Under the pieces are notes generated by a model that saw only the letters and a list, made by a program, of their open reading frames with translations, was not told the origin of the DNA and did not search any database. 64,000 nucleotides of DNA, taken from JBCBRD01 sp039819785. Its GTDB lineage: Bacteria; Pseudomonadota; Alphaproteobacteria; Rhizobiales; Hyphomicrobiaceae. The translations under genes and the position numbers were made by a program. Positions 1-9,686 of the stretch are shown here, piece by piece (position 1 is the first letter of the stretch; the number at the start of each line of letters is the position of its first letter). The stretch is taken from contig JBCBRH010000005.1 of NCBI GenBank assembly GCA_039819785.1, positions 1 through 64,000 of the forward strand, given 5' to 3'.

Positions 1-338
1 AACGAGTCAAGTCCATCCCCAATTGGAAGAGGGTGTCGTCATAGGCCATTCGGACCCTCCCCAACCAGCAGATAGATGTGACCCGTCCGCTCCTTACCTT
101 TGGGTTTCCGGGAGGAACCTTGACCTTTGGGGCAGGTGGACGAACGGAGACCGGCACGTATGACGGTTCGAACGCACCCGTGCAAGGAAAAACTTCGGCA
201 GGGCCTGGAATATTTTTCCAGCTTTTCTCTAATCATTCAGATGGGTTAGGTTTTGCCCAACGCCAAAAACCCACTATGTGACGACCCACCCCTTTGATCA
301 TGTTCCCCTTTTTGGAACGTGGCGGAACACCGAAGAGG
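1..338. other. Intergenic segment with no recognisable gene
   Basis: Between the window edge and the end of the AsmA-like gene I see no reading frame with a protein-like composition and no RNA gene. It may hold the upstream region of a gene lying left of the window and the 3' end of the AsmA transcript. Confidence 0.4.
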
Positions 339-2651
339 TTAACGGCCAAACAATCCCTTCAACAGTTGTTTCGCGTCCGTTTTTTCACCCTCGCCACCCC
401 CGCCGAGCAGCCCGTCAATAATTTCTCCGGCATTCTTGCCTTTGAATTTGTCGGTAATGCCTTTGACCGTATCGATCGCCTTATTGGGATCGTTCAAGAT
501 GCTCTGCAGGTCAGGCGTGTATTTCGGGTTGCTCAAATCACCCGTGATACGAACCGGAACCTCAATGCCGTCGGCGGCAGCGTTCCCGCCCTGGCCACTG
601 AGCGATGACACCAGTTTCGGACGCAGCGTGTAATCGATCTGCTGGGGTGGCAGGGAAATGGTCCCAGACCCTCCAACGCGCAACAGCGGAGACAACAGCT
701 TCAGGTCGGAGTTGGACGCAACGCCGTTCGCGACATTGAAGCTTGCCGACATTTCCGAAAAGTCCGTCTTTTCAGTCGGGGCCGCCATCAAGTCAGCGAA
801 CTGACCCGTCGAGATCGCGCGCAGATATTTGGCAATGTTGACCCCGGCGATCGCGCCGTCGAAGAAGTTGAATGTCACCTTGCCGTTCAGGCCCGAGACG
901 AACTGCGCCTGGTTGCCGCCGCGCGTCGCAAGCGCCAGTCCCAATTTGCCTTTGCCTGCCAAGCGGTCGAACTTCACCGCATCACGCAAGAGCGGCTGAG
1001 CAGATACGTTGTCGAACGTGAAATTCGCCCCCACATCCGTCGCCGCCGGCGAAAGTGACGTCAGTTTCAAGATGCCCCGGCCAGTCCCTTGATACAGTTT
1101 CATCTCGCTAAGGTTGGCGGTCATGGCCCCATTAGTCAGCGTCGCCTTGATCAGGCTCTGCTCAGCTCTGAGGTCACGGAACAACAGTGGTCCAACGGCG
1201 AGATTGAGATTGGCATCGACAGCCTTGAGACCGGTCAGGTCAATCGGGTCCGTCGCCCAGCCGGAGCGCTGTGTGTAGCCTTTGACCCGCGTCGCACCCC
1301 CCGCATCACCGCCTACAGCAGTGGGTCCTCCTTCAACCGGCACATAAAGATTGAGGTCCAGCTTGGACAGGTTCAGATCCGCCGTAACCATGGGCCGCGC
1401 GCGGTCTGTCTGGACAGCGACGTTCCCGGTCGCGGTGGCACCATCCAACGTTGCAGTCATACGGGACAATTGATAGGTCGGCCCGTTCGCGCTCAGCTGA
1501 CCCTTCAAGGTGAGGGGACCAAAGCCCCTCGCGGCTGGCAACTGTGATCCAAGCCAAGCCGCAAGACGACGAACCGAAGGGCTGTCAGCCGATACAGCAC
1601 CCGTGGCCTTGACCGCATCACCTAGCGTCACCGTTCCATCAAAGCCCGCCGCAATGGGTTTGCCGGCAATCGTAATCGCAACCTTTGCCGGAGCATTTTC
1701 CAAGATTTGCTTGAGCGAGCGAACCGTGCCTTCGAAGGCGATCGCCTCGCCTTTATACTCGGCGTTCCCATCGGCCTTCAGCGGGGCTGAAATCTCATCG
1801 AGTGCCAGGTTCACATTGAGTCTTCTGACAACTTCGGATGCACCGGTTGCCTCATCGGCATACCGCAACGTGCCATTGACGATGCGCACATCGCCCAGCT
1901 TCAAGCCATCAAGCGACGCCGCCGAAGACCCAGCCCGCCCGCCGGTGGGTGTTGCGTTTTGAAGGAACTCACGCGCTTCGGGCGGCAGGCCACCGTTGGC
2001 ATCATTACCCGTACCGGCTTGTGCATAGCGCTCAGCCTGTGCATAGCGCGTGTTCGCCCGCCGTGCAGCTTGCGAAAACTCCCAGCTCTTCCGTCCCTGG
2101 GCATCTGACCGCAGATCGATCACTGGCTTGTTGAGGATCAGGCTATCGACTTCGATGTTGCGGCTGATGAGCGGCAGCAGTTTCACCGCAACCGTGAGGC
2201 TGTCGGCTGTCAACGTATTGGGCGCTGACATGCCTGGAGGTGCGCTGAGTTTAATGTCGCGCATGCTCAGTCCGATGGCGGGATAAAACGTGAGTTGTGG
2301 CTTGCCACCAATCGACAGGTCCCGACCGGTTTGAGCCTTCACCTGCGAGATCATTTGTTTGCGGATCAGCTCGGTCGGCGGTGCGAACATAAGGTATGCA
2401 ACGCCCAAGCCGACAAGCGCGATCAGGCCGAAGAAGACATAAAACAGCAGCGACAGAAACGAGAACCCACCACCGCTCTTGGGCGCGCGACGACGCGTTT
2501 GGCCGCCCCTTCGCCCCGAGGCCGACGCAGCTTGAGCAGCCATCGCACGCTGCACACGCGGATCGGGGTGCTGTTGCCGGGGATCACGGCCCCGTCCCCC
2601 CGGATGTGGCCGTTGGCCGGGCGCATTTGGATTGCGGTTTCGATCGGTCAT
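339..2651 (-). CDS. AsmA family envelope protein
   Basis: A 770-residue AsmA-family protein. These inner-membrane proteins face the periplasm and are linked to outer-membrane assembly and lipid transport. The N-terminal 60 residues are rich in Arg, Gln, Pro and Gly and probably cytoplasmic. One hydrophobic segment follows at about residues 62-89, then a long periplasmic part rich in beta strands. The C-terminal part has the family's typical ending (DYTLRPKLV followed by 'PVRITGDLSNPKYTPD'). I chose the ATG at 2651 because GGAG lies about 10 bases before it; an upstream in-frame ATG at 2690 would add 13 residues without a good ribosome site. It stands alone, divergent from the nucleoside transporter. 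Confidence 0.85.
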   Translation of the reverse strand: MTDRNRNPNAPGQRPHPGGRGRDPRQQHPDPRVQRAMAAQAASASGRRGGQTRRRAPKSGGGFSFLSLLFYVFFGLIALVGLGVAYLMFAPPTELIRKQMISQVKAQTGRDLSIGGKPQLTFYPAIGLSMRDIKLSAPPGMSAPNTLTADSLTVAVKLLPLISRNIEVDSLILNKPVIDLRSDAQGRKSWEFSQAARRANTRYAQAERYAQAGTGNDANGGLPPEAREFLQNATPTGGRAGSSAASLDGLKLGDVRIVNGTLRYADEATGASEVVRRLNVNLALDEISAPLKADGNAEYKGEAIAFEGTVRSLKQILENAPAKVAITIAGKPIAAGFDGTVTLGDAVKATGAVSADSPSVRRLAAWLGSQLPAARGFGPLTLKGQLSANGPTYQLSRMTATLDGATATGNVAVQTDRARPMVTADLNLSKLDLNLYVPVEGGPTAVGGDAGGATRVKGYTQRSGWATDPIDLTGLKAVDANLNLAVGPLLFRDLRAEQSLIKATLTNGAMTANLSEMKLYQGTGRGILKLTSLSPAATDVGANFTFDNVSAQPLLRDAVKFDRLAGKGKLGLALATRGGNQAQFVSGLNGKVTFNFFDGAIAGVNIAKYLRAISTGQFADLMAAPTEKTDFSEMSASFNVANGVASNSDLKLLSPLLRVGGSGTISLPPQQIDYTLRPKLVSSLSGQGGNAAADGIEVPVRITGDLSNPKYTPDLQSILNDPNKAIDTVKGITDKFKGKNAGEIIDGLLGGGGEGEKTDAKQLLKGLFGR

Positions 2652-2954
2652 AACAGCTAACTCCTGCAAGCCCCGCGAACGGTTCATCAAGTTTCATTTG
2701 GGTGGACTGACCCCCGTGGCTTTAAACGCCACAACCAGCCTCTAATCCCCGCCTGCGCATTGCAACAACGCATCCAGCGCCTTGTAACCTTTTGCACTGC
2801 AAGGTGTCACGCCTCACAACACCAGGGCCAGTGGCCTGGTCTGCGCCGCCATGTCCAGCATCGCTCATTGCTTGAACGACACCGAACCGGCCGCGTCTGT
2901 GTCTTCCATTCACTGGTGGCCCGCTGGAGCGCTGACTAACCTTCATGGCCACTG

Positions 2955-4304
2955 TTGTCTGAAAGCGTGTCCACCTGCGCGAAGTCAGGAATAGCCCAAT
3001 GGAGAGCGCGATTGCTGCCTGTCTTTCAAAGCCTAGCCGGACTTATTGTCATTCCGTTGATGGTCTGGGCCTGGTCTGAAAACCGCAAGGCTTCAGTAAA
3101 TGCCAAAGCCGTGTTCATGGTTGTCGGGATTATCGCAGTTCAATTCGCGCTCGCGTTGCTTTTATTCAAGGTCCCGCAGGCGAAACTGTTCTTCGATGCA
3201 TTAAGTAATGTCGTGGCCGCACTGCAGGCAGCCACCGACCAGGGCACACAGCTCGTGTTTGGGTATCTTGCTGGCGGCCCCGCCCCTTTCGATGCCACCA
3301 ATCCACAAAACGGGTTCGTGCTGGCTTTCAAGGTGCTGCCGCTGATCCTGGTGTTAAGCGCGATCGTCCGCATTCTCTATTATTGGGGTTTGCTTCAGCG
3401 CTTCGTCGGTGCCGTCGCCAGCGTGCTCGCGCGGATCGTCGGAGTGGGCGGTGCTCTTGCGACCGCTGCCGCCGCCAGCATCGTTTTGGGCACAATCGAA
3501 GCACCACTGCTGATCCGCCCCTACCTCAAAACCATGGGCCGCGGCGCGCTGTTTGCCACCATGGTCGTTGTTATGTCGACGGTGGCGGGAACCGTGATGG
3601 CGCTTTACGCCGGCTTGCTCAATGCATCCGTTCCAGGTGCGGCCGGTCACCTGGTGGCTGCATCTCTCATGAATGTGCCAGGCGCATTGATGCTCGCACG
3701 CCTGTCGGTCCCAGATGGCTTCAACGATGAGGCTTCAGATGGCGTAAAATCCGTGCAGGTCACATTCGACGACGCCCCGCAGTCGACCATGGACGCTCTG
3801 GCTCAAGGTGTCGCCGACGGCATTCAACTGGTCGTGTCGGTGGCAGCCATGCTGATCGTCGTGGTTGCCCTGGTTGCGTTGGTCAACATTATTCTCGGCC
3901 AGCTCCCATCACCTTTTGAAGGTCCGATCACACTACAGCTCCTGCTGGGATATGCGTTCGCACCCTTGGCCCTTCTGATCGGGATTCCAACGTCTGAAGT
4001 CTCGTTTGCGGGCGCCTTGCTGGGGCAAAAACTGATCCTGAACGAGTTCCTGGCTTACCTCAGTCTGAGCCAGACCCTGGCTGCCGACCCATCGGTGCTG
4101 AGCGAACGATCGCGTCTGATCATGACCTATGCGCTCTGCGGCTTTGCAAACTTAGGCTCACTCGGCATCCTCGTCGGCGGGCTGACGGCCATGGTTCCAG
4201 AGCGGCGCGATGAAATCGTTCGGCTCGCCCCGCGCGCCGTTGGCGTCGGGTTTCTAACGACACTGCTGACGGCATCAATCATAGGTTGCATCATTTGGCC
4301 ATAG
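2955..4304 (+). CDS. CNT family nucleoside transporter (NupC-like)
   Basis: A concentrative nucleoside transporter family protein of 449 residues, the usual NupC length. It is expected to import nucleosides by cation symport across the inner membrane. The sequence is mostly hydrophobic helices, with the family's core segments near 'IEAPLLIRPYL' and 'MNVPGALMLARL' and a late region around 'GIPTSEVSFAGALLG', then 'CGFANLGSLGILVGGL'. These match the two inverted repeats that build the nucleoside site. The start is uncertain: the longest frame begins with TTG at 2955 and a GTG lies at 2967; neither has a strong ribosome site. It is isolated from its neighbours, so substrate cannot be inferred from context. 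Confidence 0.85.
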   Translation: MSESVSTCAKSGIAQWRARLLPVFQSLAGLIVIPLMVWAWSENRKASVNAKAVFMVVGIIAVQFALALLLFKVPQAKLFFDALSNVVAALQAATDQGTQLVFGYLAGGPAPFDATNPQNGFVLAFKVLPLILVLSAIVRILYYWGLLQRFVGAVASVLARIVGVGGALATAAAASIVLGTIEAPLLIRPYLKTMGRGALFATMVVVMSTVAGTVMALYAGLLNASVPGAAGHLVAASLMNVPGALMLARLSVPDGFNDEASDGVKSVQVTFDDAPQSTMDALAQGVADGIQLVVSVAAMLIVVVALVALVNIILGQLPSPFEGPITLQLLLGYAFAPLALLIGIPTSEVSFAGALLGQKLILNEFLAYLSLSQTLAADPSVLSERSRLIMTYALCGFANLGSLGILVGGLTAMVPERRDEIVRLAPRAVGVGFLTTLLTASIIGCIIWP

Positions 4305-4448
4305 GCTGGGGGTGCCTCGTTGCGATTGTCAGGCCGTAGCTGATCGGCATCACATACAACAGTTAATGGCGAATCAAGTCGCTAGTTTTCCCCAGTCGCG
4401 ACAGATTTCAGACATGACACGACCAAACGACTCACGCAATTGCAACCT

Positions 4449-5282
4449 ATGCGTGATTCCATCCAGCGTAAGTTTGCTCAGATCGCCACTGCGTTTGCGG
4501 TGGCTTTGGGCATCGCAGCCTTCAGTTTCCCGCCACCAGATGTCGTCAACGCCAGAGCAGGCGTCGACGCCAAAGAAGGCATGGACGATAGCGTGGATCG
4601 CGACGCCGATGGACCGAGGGTCGTGAAAGCAAGCCTCGCCTCATCCCAGAATGGCCGTGGTTCGGAAAGCTTCGGTCCGGTGATCTCTGGGAAAGCCCGT
4701 GTCATTGACGGTGATACCATCGCCATCAAGGGTGCGCGCGTCCGTCTGGAAGGCATCGACGCCCCGGAAAATGCGCAACTCTGTCCATCCGTTTCAGGCG
4801 GCAAATGGCCCTGCGGGCGGGCAGCCACACGCACACTGACCCGCCTTATCGCTGGTCGCAACGTGCAGTGCACAACTCTGAAAACAGACCGCTATGACCG
4901 TGCGATCGCGCTGTGCAAGGCCGGTGTAACCGATATCAATGAAATGATGATCCGCACTGGGAACGCTTGGGCGTTTACAAAATATTCCACCCGTTACCAA
5001 CGGCTGGAAAGCCAAATACGCACCACCCGCATCGGCATATGGCAAACAACTGGTGCCGTCCCCCCGTGGGTATTCCGCCGCGGACGGTGGAACGTCGCCG
5101 AGCAAACTGCCCCCACCGGCTGCGCCATCAAGGGCAACATCACCAAGAACGGTCGCATTTACCATATGCCCTGGAGTCGATGGTACGCGAAAACCCGTAT
5201 CGACACGCGACGTGGCGAACAGTGGTTTTGCTCCGAAAGCGACGCGAAAGCTGCGGGCTGGCGCCCGGCGGTGAATAGCTGA
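4449..5282 (+). CDS. Exported staphylococcal-nuclease-like protein with C-terminal GCxIKGNI domain
   Basis: A thermonuclease (SNase) family protein of 277 residues. A hydrophobic signal segment lies near residues 10-28 after a basic N-terminus, so the protein is probably exported. The SNase fold begins about residue 85 with 'ARVIDGDTIAIKGARVRLEGIDAPE', which carries the Asp/Arg catalytic set, and continues with 'KTDRYDRAIALC'. A second C-terminal module (GCAIKGNI, YHMPWSRWY, GEQWFCSESDAKAAGWRPA) is a small Cys-containing domain often attached to SNase domains in alphaproteobacteria. The ATG at 4449 was preferred to the TTG at 4440. Likely role: periplasmic or extracellular nucleic-acid degradation. 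It is followed by a SoxYZ-like gene but no functional link is evident. Confidence 0.8.
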   Translation: MRDSIQRKFAQIATAFAVALGIAAFSFPPPDVVNARAGVDAKEGMDDSVDRDADGPRVVKASLASSQNGRGSESFGPVISGKARVIDGDTIAIKGARVRLEGIDAPENAQLCPSVSGGKWPCGRAATRTLTRLIAGRNVQCTTLKTDRYDRAIALCKAGVTDINEMMIRTGNAWAFTKYSTRYQRLESQIRTTRIGIWQTTGAVPPWVFRRGRWNVAEQTAPTGCAIKGNITKNGRIYHMPWSRWYAKTRIDTRRGEQWFCSESDAKAAGWRPAVNS

Positions 5283-5430
5283 GGGCGCCTTTTGGGTCGC
5301 AACGGGCCATTCAGCCACAAGTTCATGATCAAGCAGCAACAGCGCTCTCGGCGGACGGATGAAAATGCGTTATAGTTCGGTGTTGATCAGATAACGGCAG
5401 TCATCCTGCCGGACCACAAGGACTGTCCCC

Positions 5431-6360
5431 ATGATGAGCCCGTCGACAACGACCAAAGCGTTCAGCTGGACATCGCCGAGCACAAATACGGCAGGCACAA
5501 AGACCGCATTCGCAGCCCGTATCGGACGCGAATTGCGCAGCGCAGCAATCGCTGTTTCGCTTTGCCTGGCCTTTGCTGGCATGCAGCTTGCCACATCCTC
5601 TGCGCTCAGCGCCTCTGAAACGTGGAACGACCTGAAGCCGGACGTCTTTGGTGACCGCAAGATCGAGGTCGCATCAGATATCGTCACATTCAACGCACCC
5701 TTCCGGCCCGATGACCAGATGGCCGTGCCCGTCAGCGTGCAAGCCAAATTAAGCGACGGTCGAACCATCCGCCGTGTCGTCATCATCATCGATGAAAACC
5801 CATCACCGGTCGCAGCCGACTTCAAGATCGGCGGCCAGCGAACCTCCGTCTCATTGGCTGCAAAGTTCAGGTTGAACCGCGGTACCGACATGCGCGCTGT
5901 GATCGAAGCGTCCGACGGTCAGCTCTATATGGCCAGCCGGCACGTGAAGTTTGCAGGCGGTCAGGCCGCGTGTTCGGCCCCGCCCAATGGCGACCCGGCC
6001 GAGATCGCAGCTAATATGGGAAAAATGAAAATGCACAACGTGGCAGCGTCGAACGGTGCGGGTGCTGCCGTCAGCAACATCCGCCGGAAAGCCAAACTGG
6101 AGGTCTCGCACCCCAATCATACCGGCATGGTGCTGGACCAGATTTCGTTACTCTATATTCCACTGCGAATGGTGACCAACCTCGACGTTGAGCAGGACGG
6201 AGAACCGGTCTTTTCAATGCAAGGGTCGATCTCGCTTGCTCAAGACCCATCCATTGAATTCGACTACCGTCCCAACGGCGGTGACAAACTCACCGTGCAC
6301 CTTCGCGACTCCGACGCAACATCCTGGAAACGCGATTTTCCAATCGGGCCATCAGCCTGA
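5431..6360 (+). CDS. SoxYZ-like sulfur carrier fusion
   Basis: A 309-residue exported protein resembling the quinoprotein-dehydrogenase-associated SoxYZ-like carriers. A signal segment covers about residues 36-61. The SoxY-like part runs from about 65 to 185 (TWNDLKPDVFGDRKIEV...) and ends near a single cysteine at residue 181 in 'QAACSAPP', the expected carrier position. The SoxZ-like part follows from about 205 (RKAKLEVSHPNHTGM...). In SoxY the sulfur intermediate is bound to a C-terminal Cys; here the Cys sits between the two modules, as in fused carriers. No Sox genes or PQQ dehydrogenase are nearby in this window, so the partner is unknown. AAGGA lies before the ATG. Confidence 0.75.
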   Translation: MMSPSTTTKAFSWTSPSTNTAGTKTAFAARIGRELRSAAIAVSLCLAFAGMQLATSSALSASETWNDLKPDVFGDRKIEVASDIVTFNAPFRPDDQMAVPVSVQAKLSDGRTIRRVVIIIDENPSPVAADFKIGGQRTSVSLAAKFRLNRGTDMRAVIEASDGQLYMASRHVKFAGGQAACSAPPNGDPAEIAANMGKMKMHNVAASNGAGAAVSNIRRKAKLEVSHPNHTGMVLDQISLLYIPLRMVTNLDVEQDGEPVFSMQGSISLAQDPSIEFDYRPNGGDKLTVHLRDSDATSWKRDFPIGPSA

Positions 6361-6399
6361 GCAGACCACGGTCTGAGCTGAGTGTCTTGGTAATCCATC

Positions 6400-6561
6400 A
6401 TGCCAATCACTAAAGCCTACCCCTCAGGCGTTCGTTTCACAGCGTCGGTGTTGCTGCATGAGCGGCCACAAGTGCCTGGTGTTCTGGAAGGCACGAAGGA
6501 TCGTGCGACGGTGCGGTTGCAGTCGGGTTCAGAAAAACACCATTACGTCTCAACATCTTAA
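6400..6561 (+). CDS. Possible small protein, 53 residues
   Basis: An ATG-initiated frame of 53 codons lies 39 bases after the SoxYZ-like gene on the same strand. The product is basic and has no membrane segment or motif that I recognise. There is no strong ribosome site. It may be a real small gene co-transcribed with the upstream gene or a chance frame; conservation in relatives would decide. Confidence 0.25.
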   Translation: MPITKAYPSGVRFTASVLLHERPQVPGVLEGTKDRATVRLQSGSEKHHYVSTS

Positions 6562-7063
6562 GTCTAAGACAGATTGTTCAATAGACATCTGATCTGCACA
6601 AAGACTAAAATCCCGACGCAATGACAGCGACCAAAATCCGATCGGTGTTCGTCTGCCAACTTTGTTCGAATGAGGGACAATTCGTGTGTCGCTGAGCGCC
6701 GGGCCATGCAGGCATCTAAAGCGCCTCTCCAGTCACCGACATTCAAAACTGGATCAATACCCTAAGCGCTCCCAAGAGAGTGCCGAGCGGTCACGCTCGA
6801 AGGTCGCACAGCCATGCCCGACAGGACGCAAGATAAAGCAGCAGTGAAGTGTACGAACGCTCACACTATGAAGCCGGACGGGTCGCCGTGCGGTGGCTCA
6901 GATACATGCGTCCGCCAAGCCATGGAGTAAGGACCGCAAAGCGATAGTCCGAACAAATGGTTGCCGGGTGGGCTGGCGTGGACAGTCAGGTAGAAACTAT
7001 CGAGGTTCAAAACACCGGGTTCCACCTCAAGGAAATATTTTTAAAACTGTTTCAGGAAGACAA
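6562..7063. other. Intergenic region without a supported gene
   Basis: Some 500 bases between the small frame and the TPR-like gene. A reading frame in phase with the TPR gene extends to 6893, but its composition is unlike the family and the strong ribosome site lies at 7055. I see no tRNA, terminator or repeat here. Confidence 0.3.
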
Positions 7064-7465
7064 ATGAATTGCGAACAGCTTGCTGTGCTCAACGATATCC
7101 AGGCCCAGATCGGATGGCTTGTCATGTTCATTGGCACCGCGACACTCCTCTACATGATCACAGGAGCACTCAGACTGCGCTCAGCGTTCGCCGTAGCAAC
7201 CGACAAAGAGTTTGGACACAAAGCTGAGCGATATTTCGAGGAAGGGCGCTTAGAAGCGCTGACGGAACTTTGCGAACAAAGATTGAAATCCCGCCCGAAT
7301 TCGGTGGAAGCCCTGTGGTGGTGCGCGCGGGGACATTATGGCCTTCAGCACTACGCAGTTGCACAAGAGCGCTTCGCAAAATTGGCCCAGATCGAACCGC
7401 GTTGGCAGGAGGATGTTTCGCCCTATCTGGAGCGGATCAATAGCCAAGCACAAACTGTCCAGTAG
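7064..7465 (+). CDS. Membrane-anchored TPR-like protein
   Basis: A 133-residue protein. A single hydrophobic helix at about residues 16-37 should anchor it in the inner membrane, and the rest is helical with a TPR-like pattern (AERYFEEGRLEALTELCEQ, then ARGHYGLQHYAVAQERFAKL). Such repeats usually mediate protein binding; no enzymatic motif is visible. The start at 7064 follows AGGAAG at good spacing, which rules out the longer frame beginning at 6893. It stands before the TRAP operon on the same strand but nearly 300 bases away, so co-transcription is unlikely. Confidence 0.65.
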   Translation: MNCEQLAVLNDIQAQIGWLVMFIGTATLLYMITGALRLRSAFAVATDKEFGHKAERYFEEGRLEALTELCEQRLKSRPNSVEALWWCARGHYGLQHYAVAQERFAKLAQIEPRWQEDVSPYLERINSQAQTVQ

Positions 7466-7589
7466 CTGAAAACAGCCCATAAAAAACCGTCAGGCGCTAC
7501 CCTTTCCTTGTGAGGTCAACGATCTGGCAGCGGGCAAGAAAACCCCGCAAAACCATGGATTAGAGACCGCTGCAGAGCCCAACATATGA

Positions 7590-7619
7590 TTGTGGATTGT
7601 ATTCAAATAGCTGGATAAT
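7590..7619 (+). promoter_or_regulatory. Possible sigma-70-type promoter of dctP
   Basis: TTGTGG and GATAAT are separated by 18 bases about 140 bases before dctP. The match is reasonable for a housekeeping promoter, but it rests on inspection only and alphaproteobacterial promoters are degenerate. Confidence 0.3.
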
Positions 7620-7757
7620 CAACGCCTTAAAATCGATCACCAGCCATTGCCGCACGTGAGGCAATGTGGCACACCGGTTGACGACAGAACCCTGTCTCCC
7701 GCGTTGAAGGCGGCCGCAACGAGCCGCTCGGGTGCATCAATCTACCGGAGGAAGCAG

Positions 7758-8765
7758 ATGCTCAAATCGAAACTGGTGGCAGCAGCCGTCACGTGCGGCC
7801 TTGCGCTTGCCGCGACACCGGCATTCGCAAACTGTGATGACGGCGAAATGGTCATCAAGTTTAGCCACGTCACAAACACCGACAAACACCCCAAGGGGAT
7901 CGCAGCCTCGCTGCTTGAAAAACGCGTCAATGAAGAGATGAACGGAACGGCCTGCATGCAGGTCTTCCCGAACTCAAGCCTGTACGACGACAACAAGGTT
8001 CTTGAGGCCATGTTGAACGGCGACGTTCAGCTGGCGGCACCATCGCTGTCCAAGTTCGAAACCTTCACGAAGAAGTTTCGTTTGTTCGACCTGCCTTTCG
8101 TTTTCGATGACATCGCAGCCGTCGAGCGTTACCAGAATTCGGAAGATGGCCAGAAACTGCTTCAGTCCATGAAGCGCAAAGGCCTGCTTGGATTGGCATT
8201 CTGGCATAACGGCATGAAGCAGATGTCGGCCAATCGGCCGCTCATAAAGCCGGAAGATGCAAAAGGCTTGAAGTTCCGCGTCCAGACCTCTGACGTGCTT
8301 GTCGCTCAGTTCCAGGAACTCGGCGCCAGTCCGCAGAAAATGTCCTTCAAGGAAGTCTACGGTGCGCTTCAACAGGGCGTTATCGATGGCCAGGAGAACA
8401 CGTGGTCGAACATCTATGGGCAAAAATTCTTCGAGGTCCAGGATGGCACGACCGAAACCAACCACGGCATTCTCGACTATCTCGTTGTGACAAACGCCAA
8501 GTGGTGGGAGGGCCTGAAGCCTGAAGTGCGCGACCAGCTGGCCAAGATCATGAACGAAGTCACCGAAACGCGGAATGCTGAATCGACCGCCGTCAATGAG
8601 CGCAACAAGAAGTTGATCACTGAATCAGGTGGCGTCGTTCGCACGCTAACAGCAGAACAGCGCAAAGCCTGGACTGCGGCGATGAAGCCCGTCTGGGAGA
8701 AGTTCGAAGCCGACATCGGCGCTGAAAACCTGCAAGCAGCACTGTCCTACAACAAGACGCAATAA
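7758..8765 (+). CDS. dctP: TRAP transporter solute-binding protein DctP
   Basis: A periplasmic solute-binding protein of 335 residues, DctP family. It captures an organic acid for the TRAP permease encoded downstream. The signal peptide (MLKSKLVAAAVTCGLALAATPAFA) is cleaved before Asn25. Family landmarks include 'VIKFSHVTNTDKHPKG', the arginine region 'LKFRVQTSDVLVAQFQELGASP' that normally contacts a substrate carboxylate, and 'VYGALQQGVIDGQENTWSNI'. The start at 7758 is fixed by GGAGGAAG just before it and by the signal peptide. The overall resemblance is to C4-dicarboxylate binders, but the exact substrate cannot be read from sequence alone. Confidence 0.92.
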   Translation: MLKSKLVAAAVTCGLALAATPAFANCDDGEMVIKFSHVTNTDKHPKGIAASLLEKRVNEEMNGTACMQVFPNSSLYDDNKVLEAMLNGDVQLAAPSLSKFETFTKKFRLFDLPFVFDDIAAVERYQNSEDGQKLLQSMKRKGLLGLAFWHNGMKQMSANRPLIKPEDAKGLKFRVQTSDVLVAQFQELGASPQKMSFKEVYGALQQGVIDGQENTWSNIYGQKFFEVQDGTTETNHGILDYLVVTNAKWWEGLKPEVRDQLAKIMNEVTETRNAESTAVNERNKKLITESGGVVRTLTAEQRKAWTAAMKPVWEKFEADIGAENLQAALSYNKTQ

Positions 8766-8820
8766 CCCAGGATAACCCAGGCCGTTACAGCTCGAACAAG
8801 CGGCACGCCTCACGCGACAA

Positions 8821-8852
8821 TCACCGGCCCCATCCAGCAGTGGGGCCGGTGA
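8821..8852 (+). promoter_or_regulatory. Intercistronic stem-loop between dctP and dctQ
   Basis: A perfect 12-bp inverted repeat (arms 8821-8832 and 8841-8852) with an 8-base loop. There is no run of T after it, so it is not a canonical intrinsic terminator. In binding-protein operons such structures often protect the 3' end of the binding-protein message and partly block read-through, giving more binding protein than permease. Confidence 0.7.
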
Positions 8853-9038
8853 TACCCTAGCCCGAAGGCCTTCCATCACGGCCCATCCCCGTCTGGCTCC
8901 GTTTGCTCTTCGTCAAGTTGCACCTCGCCCAGTCTGGATCTTGCCCAGTCCGGACTTCGCCCGACAATACGTCCTCATATTTCACCTGCGGCATGCCGCC
9001 TGACATGCCCCCTCAAATGCCTCTGCCCGGAGCGACCG

Positions 9039-9683
9039 ATGTCCACCTCAGCTCAACCAACCTCAAGGCTCTCGCGTCGCATCGATGATATTGAGGAATC
9101 CCTGATCGCTATCATCCTTGGGCTGATGACACTGGTGACCTTCGCCAACGTCATCGCGCGCTATGTCTTCAACTCAAATATTCTCTGGGCCCTTGAGACG
9201 ACGGTCTTCCTCTTCGCATGGCTGGTGCTCATCGGCATTTCATACTGCGTGAAGAAAAACGCCAACCTTGGCGTCGACGTTCTGGTCGTGTCTTTGCCAC
9301 CTGGCATCCGCCGGATCGTGACCCTGCTCGCCGTGTTGGCGTGCCTCACGTTTTCAGTGCTGCTGATGATTGGCTCCTGGGCGTACTGGTTGCCGTTTTT
9401 CGGTGAGCGGTCGTGGTACGAGACAGACGACATTCCCGTACCCGAGTTGCTCCAGCTTTTGGCCCCCGCCCTGAACGAGGGAGAACGTTGGAGCAAGCTG
9501 CCTCGCTTCATCCCCTACTTCGCCCTCCCCCTTGGAATGACATTGCTCACCTTCCGTTTCCTGGAGGTTGCCTGGCGCGTCATACGCGGCGAGCAAGACC
9601 TTCTCATCGCCAGTCACGAAGCCGAAGAAATGATCGAAACGCTTGGCAATGACGCCGCCCAGCCCCTCAAGAAGGGCAACTAA
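9039..9683 (+). CDS. dctQ: TRAP transporter small membrane subunit DctQ
   Basis: The small permease subunit of the TRAP transporter, 214 residues. It has four predicted membrane helices, the first around 'LIAIILGLMTLVTFANVIARYVF', a DctQ landmark, and the second around 'TTVFLFAWLVLIGISYCVKK'. An insert of about 45 residues with many acidic positions lies between the third and fourth helices. DctQ binds DctM and is required for uptake. It ends three bases before dctM, so the two are translated together. Confidence 0.9.
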   Translation: MSTSAQPTSRLSRRIDDIEESLIAIILGLMTLVTFANVIARYVFNSNILWALETTVFLFAWLVLIGISYCVKKNANLGVDVLVVSLPPGIRRIVTLLAVLACLTFSVLLMIGSWAYWLPFFGERSWYETDDIPVPELLQLLAPALNEGERWSKLPRFIPYFALPLGMTLLTFRFLEVAWRVIRGEQDLLIASHEAEEMIETLGNDAAQPLKKGN

Positions 9684-9686
9684 GAC

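Noticed and set aside
39..236. A 65-codon minus-strand frame near the window start
   Set aside because: Composition is not protein-like and nothing supports translation.
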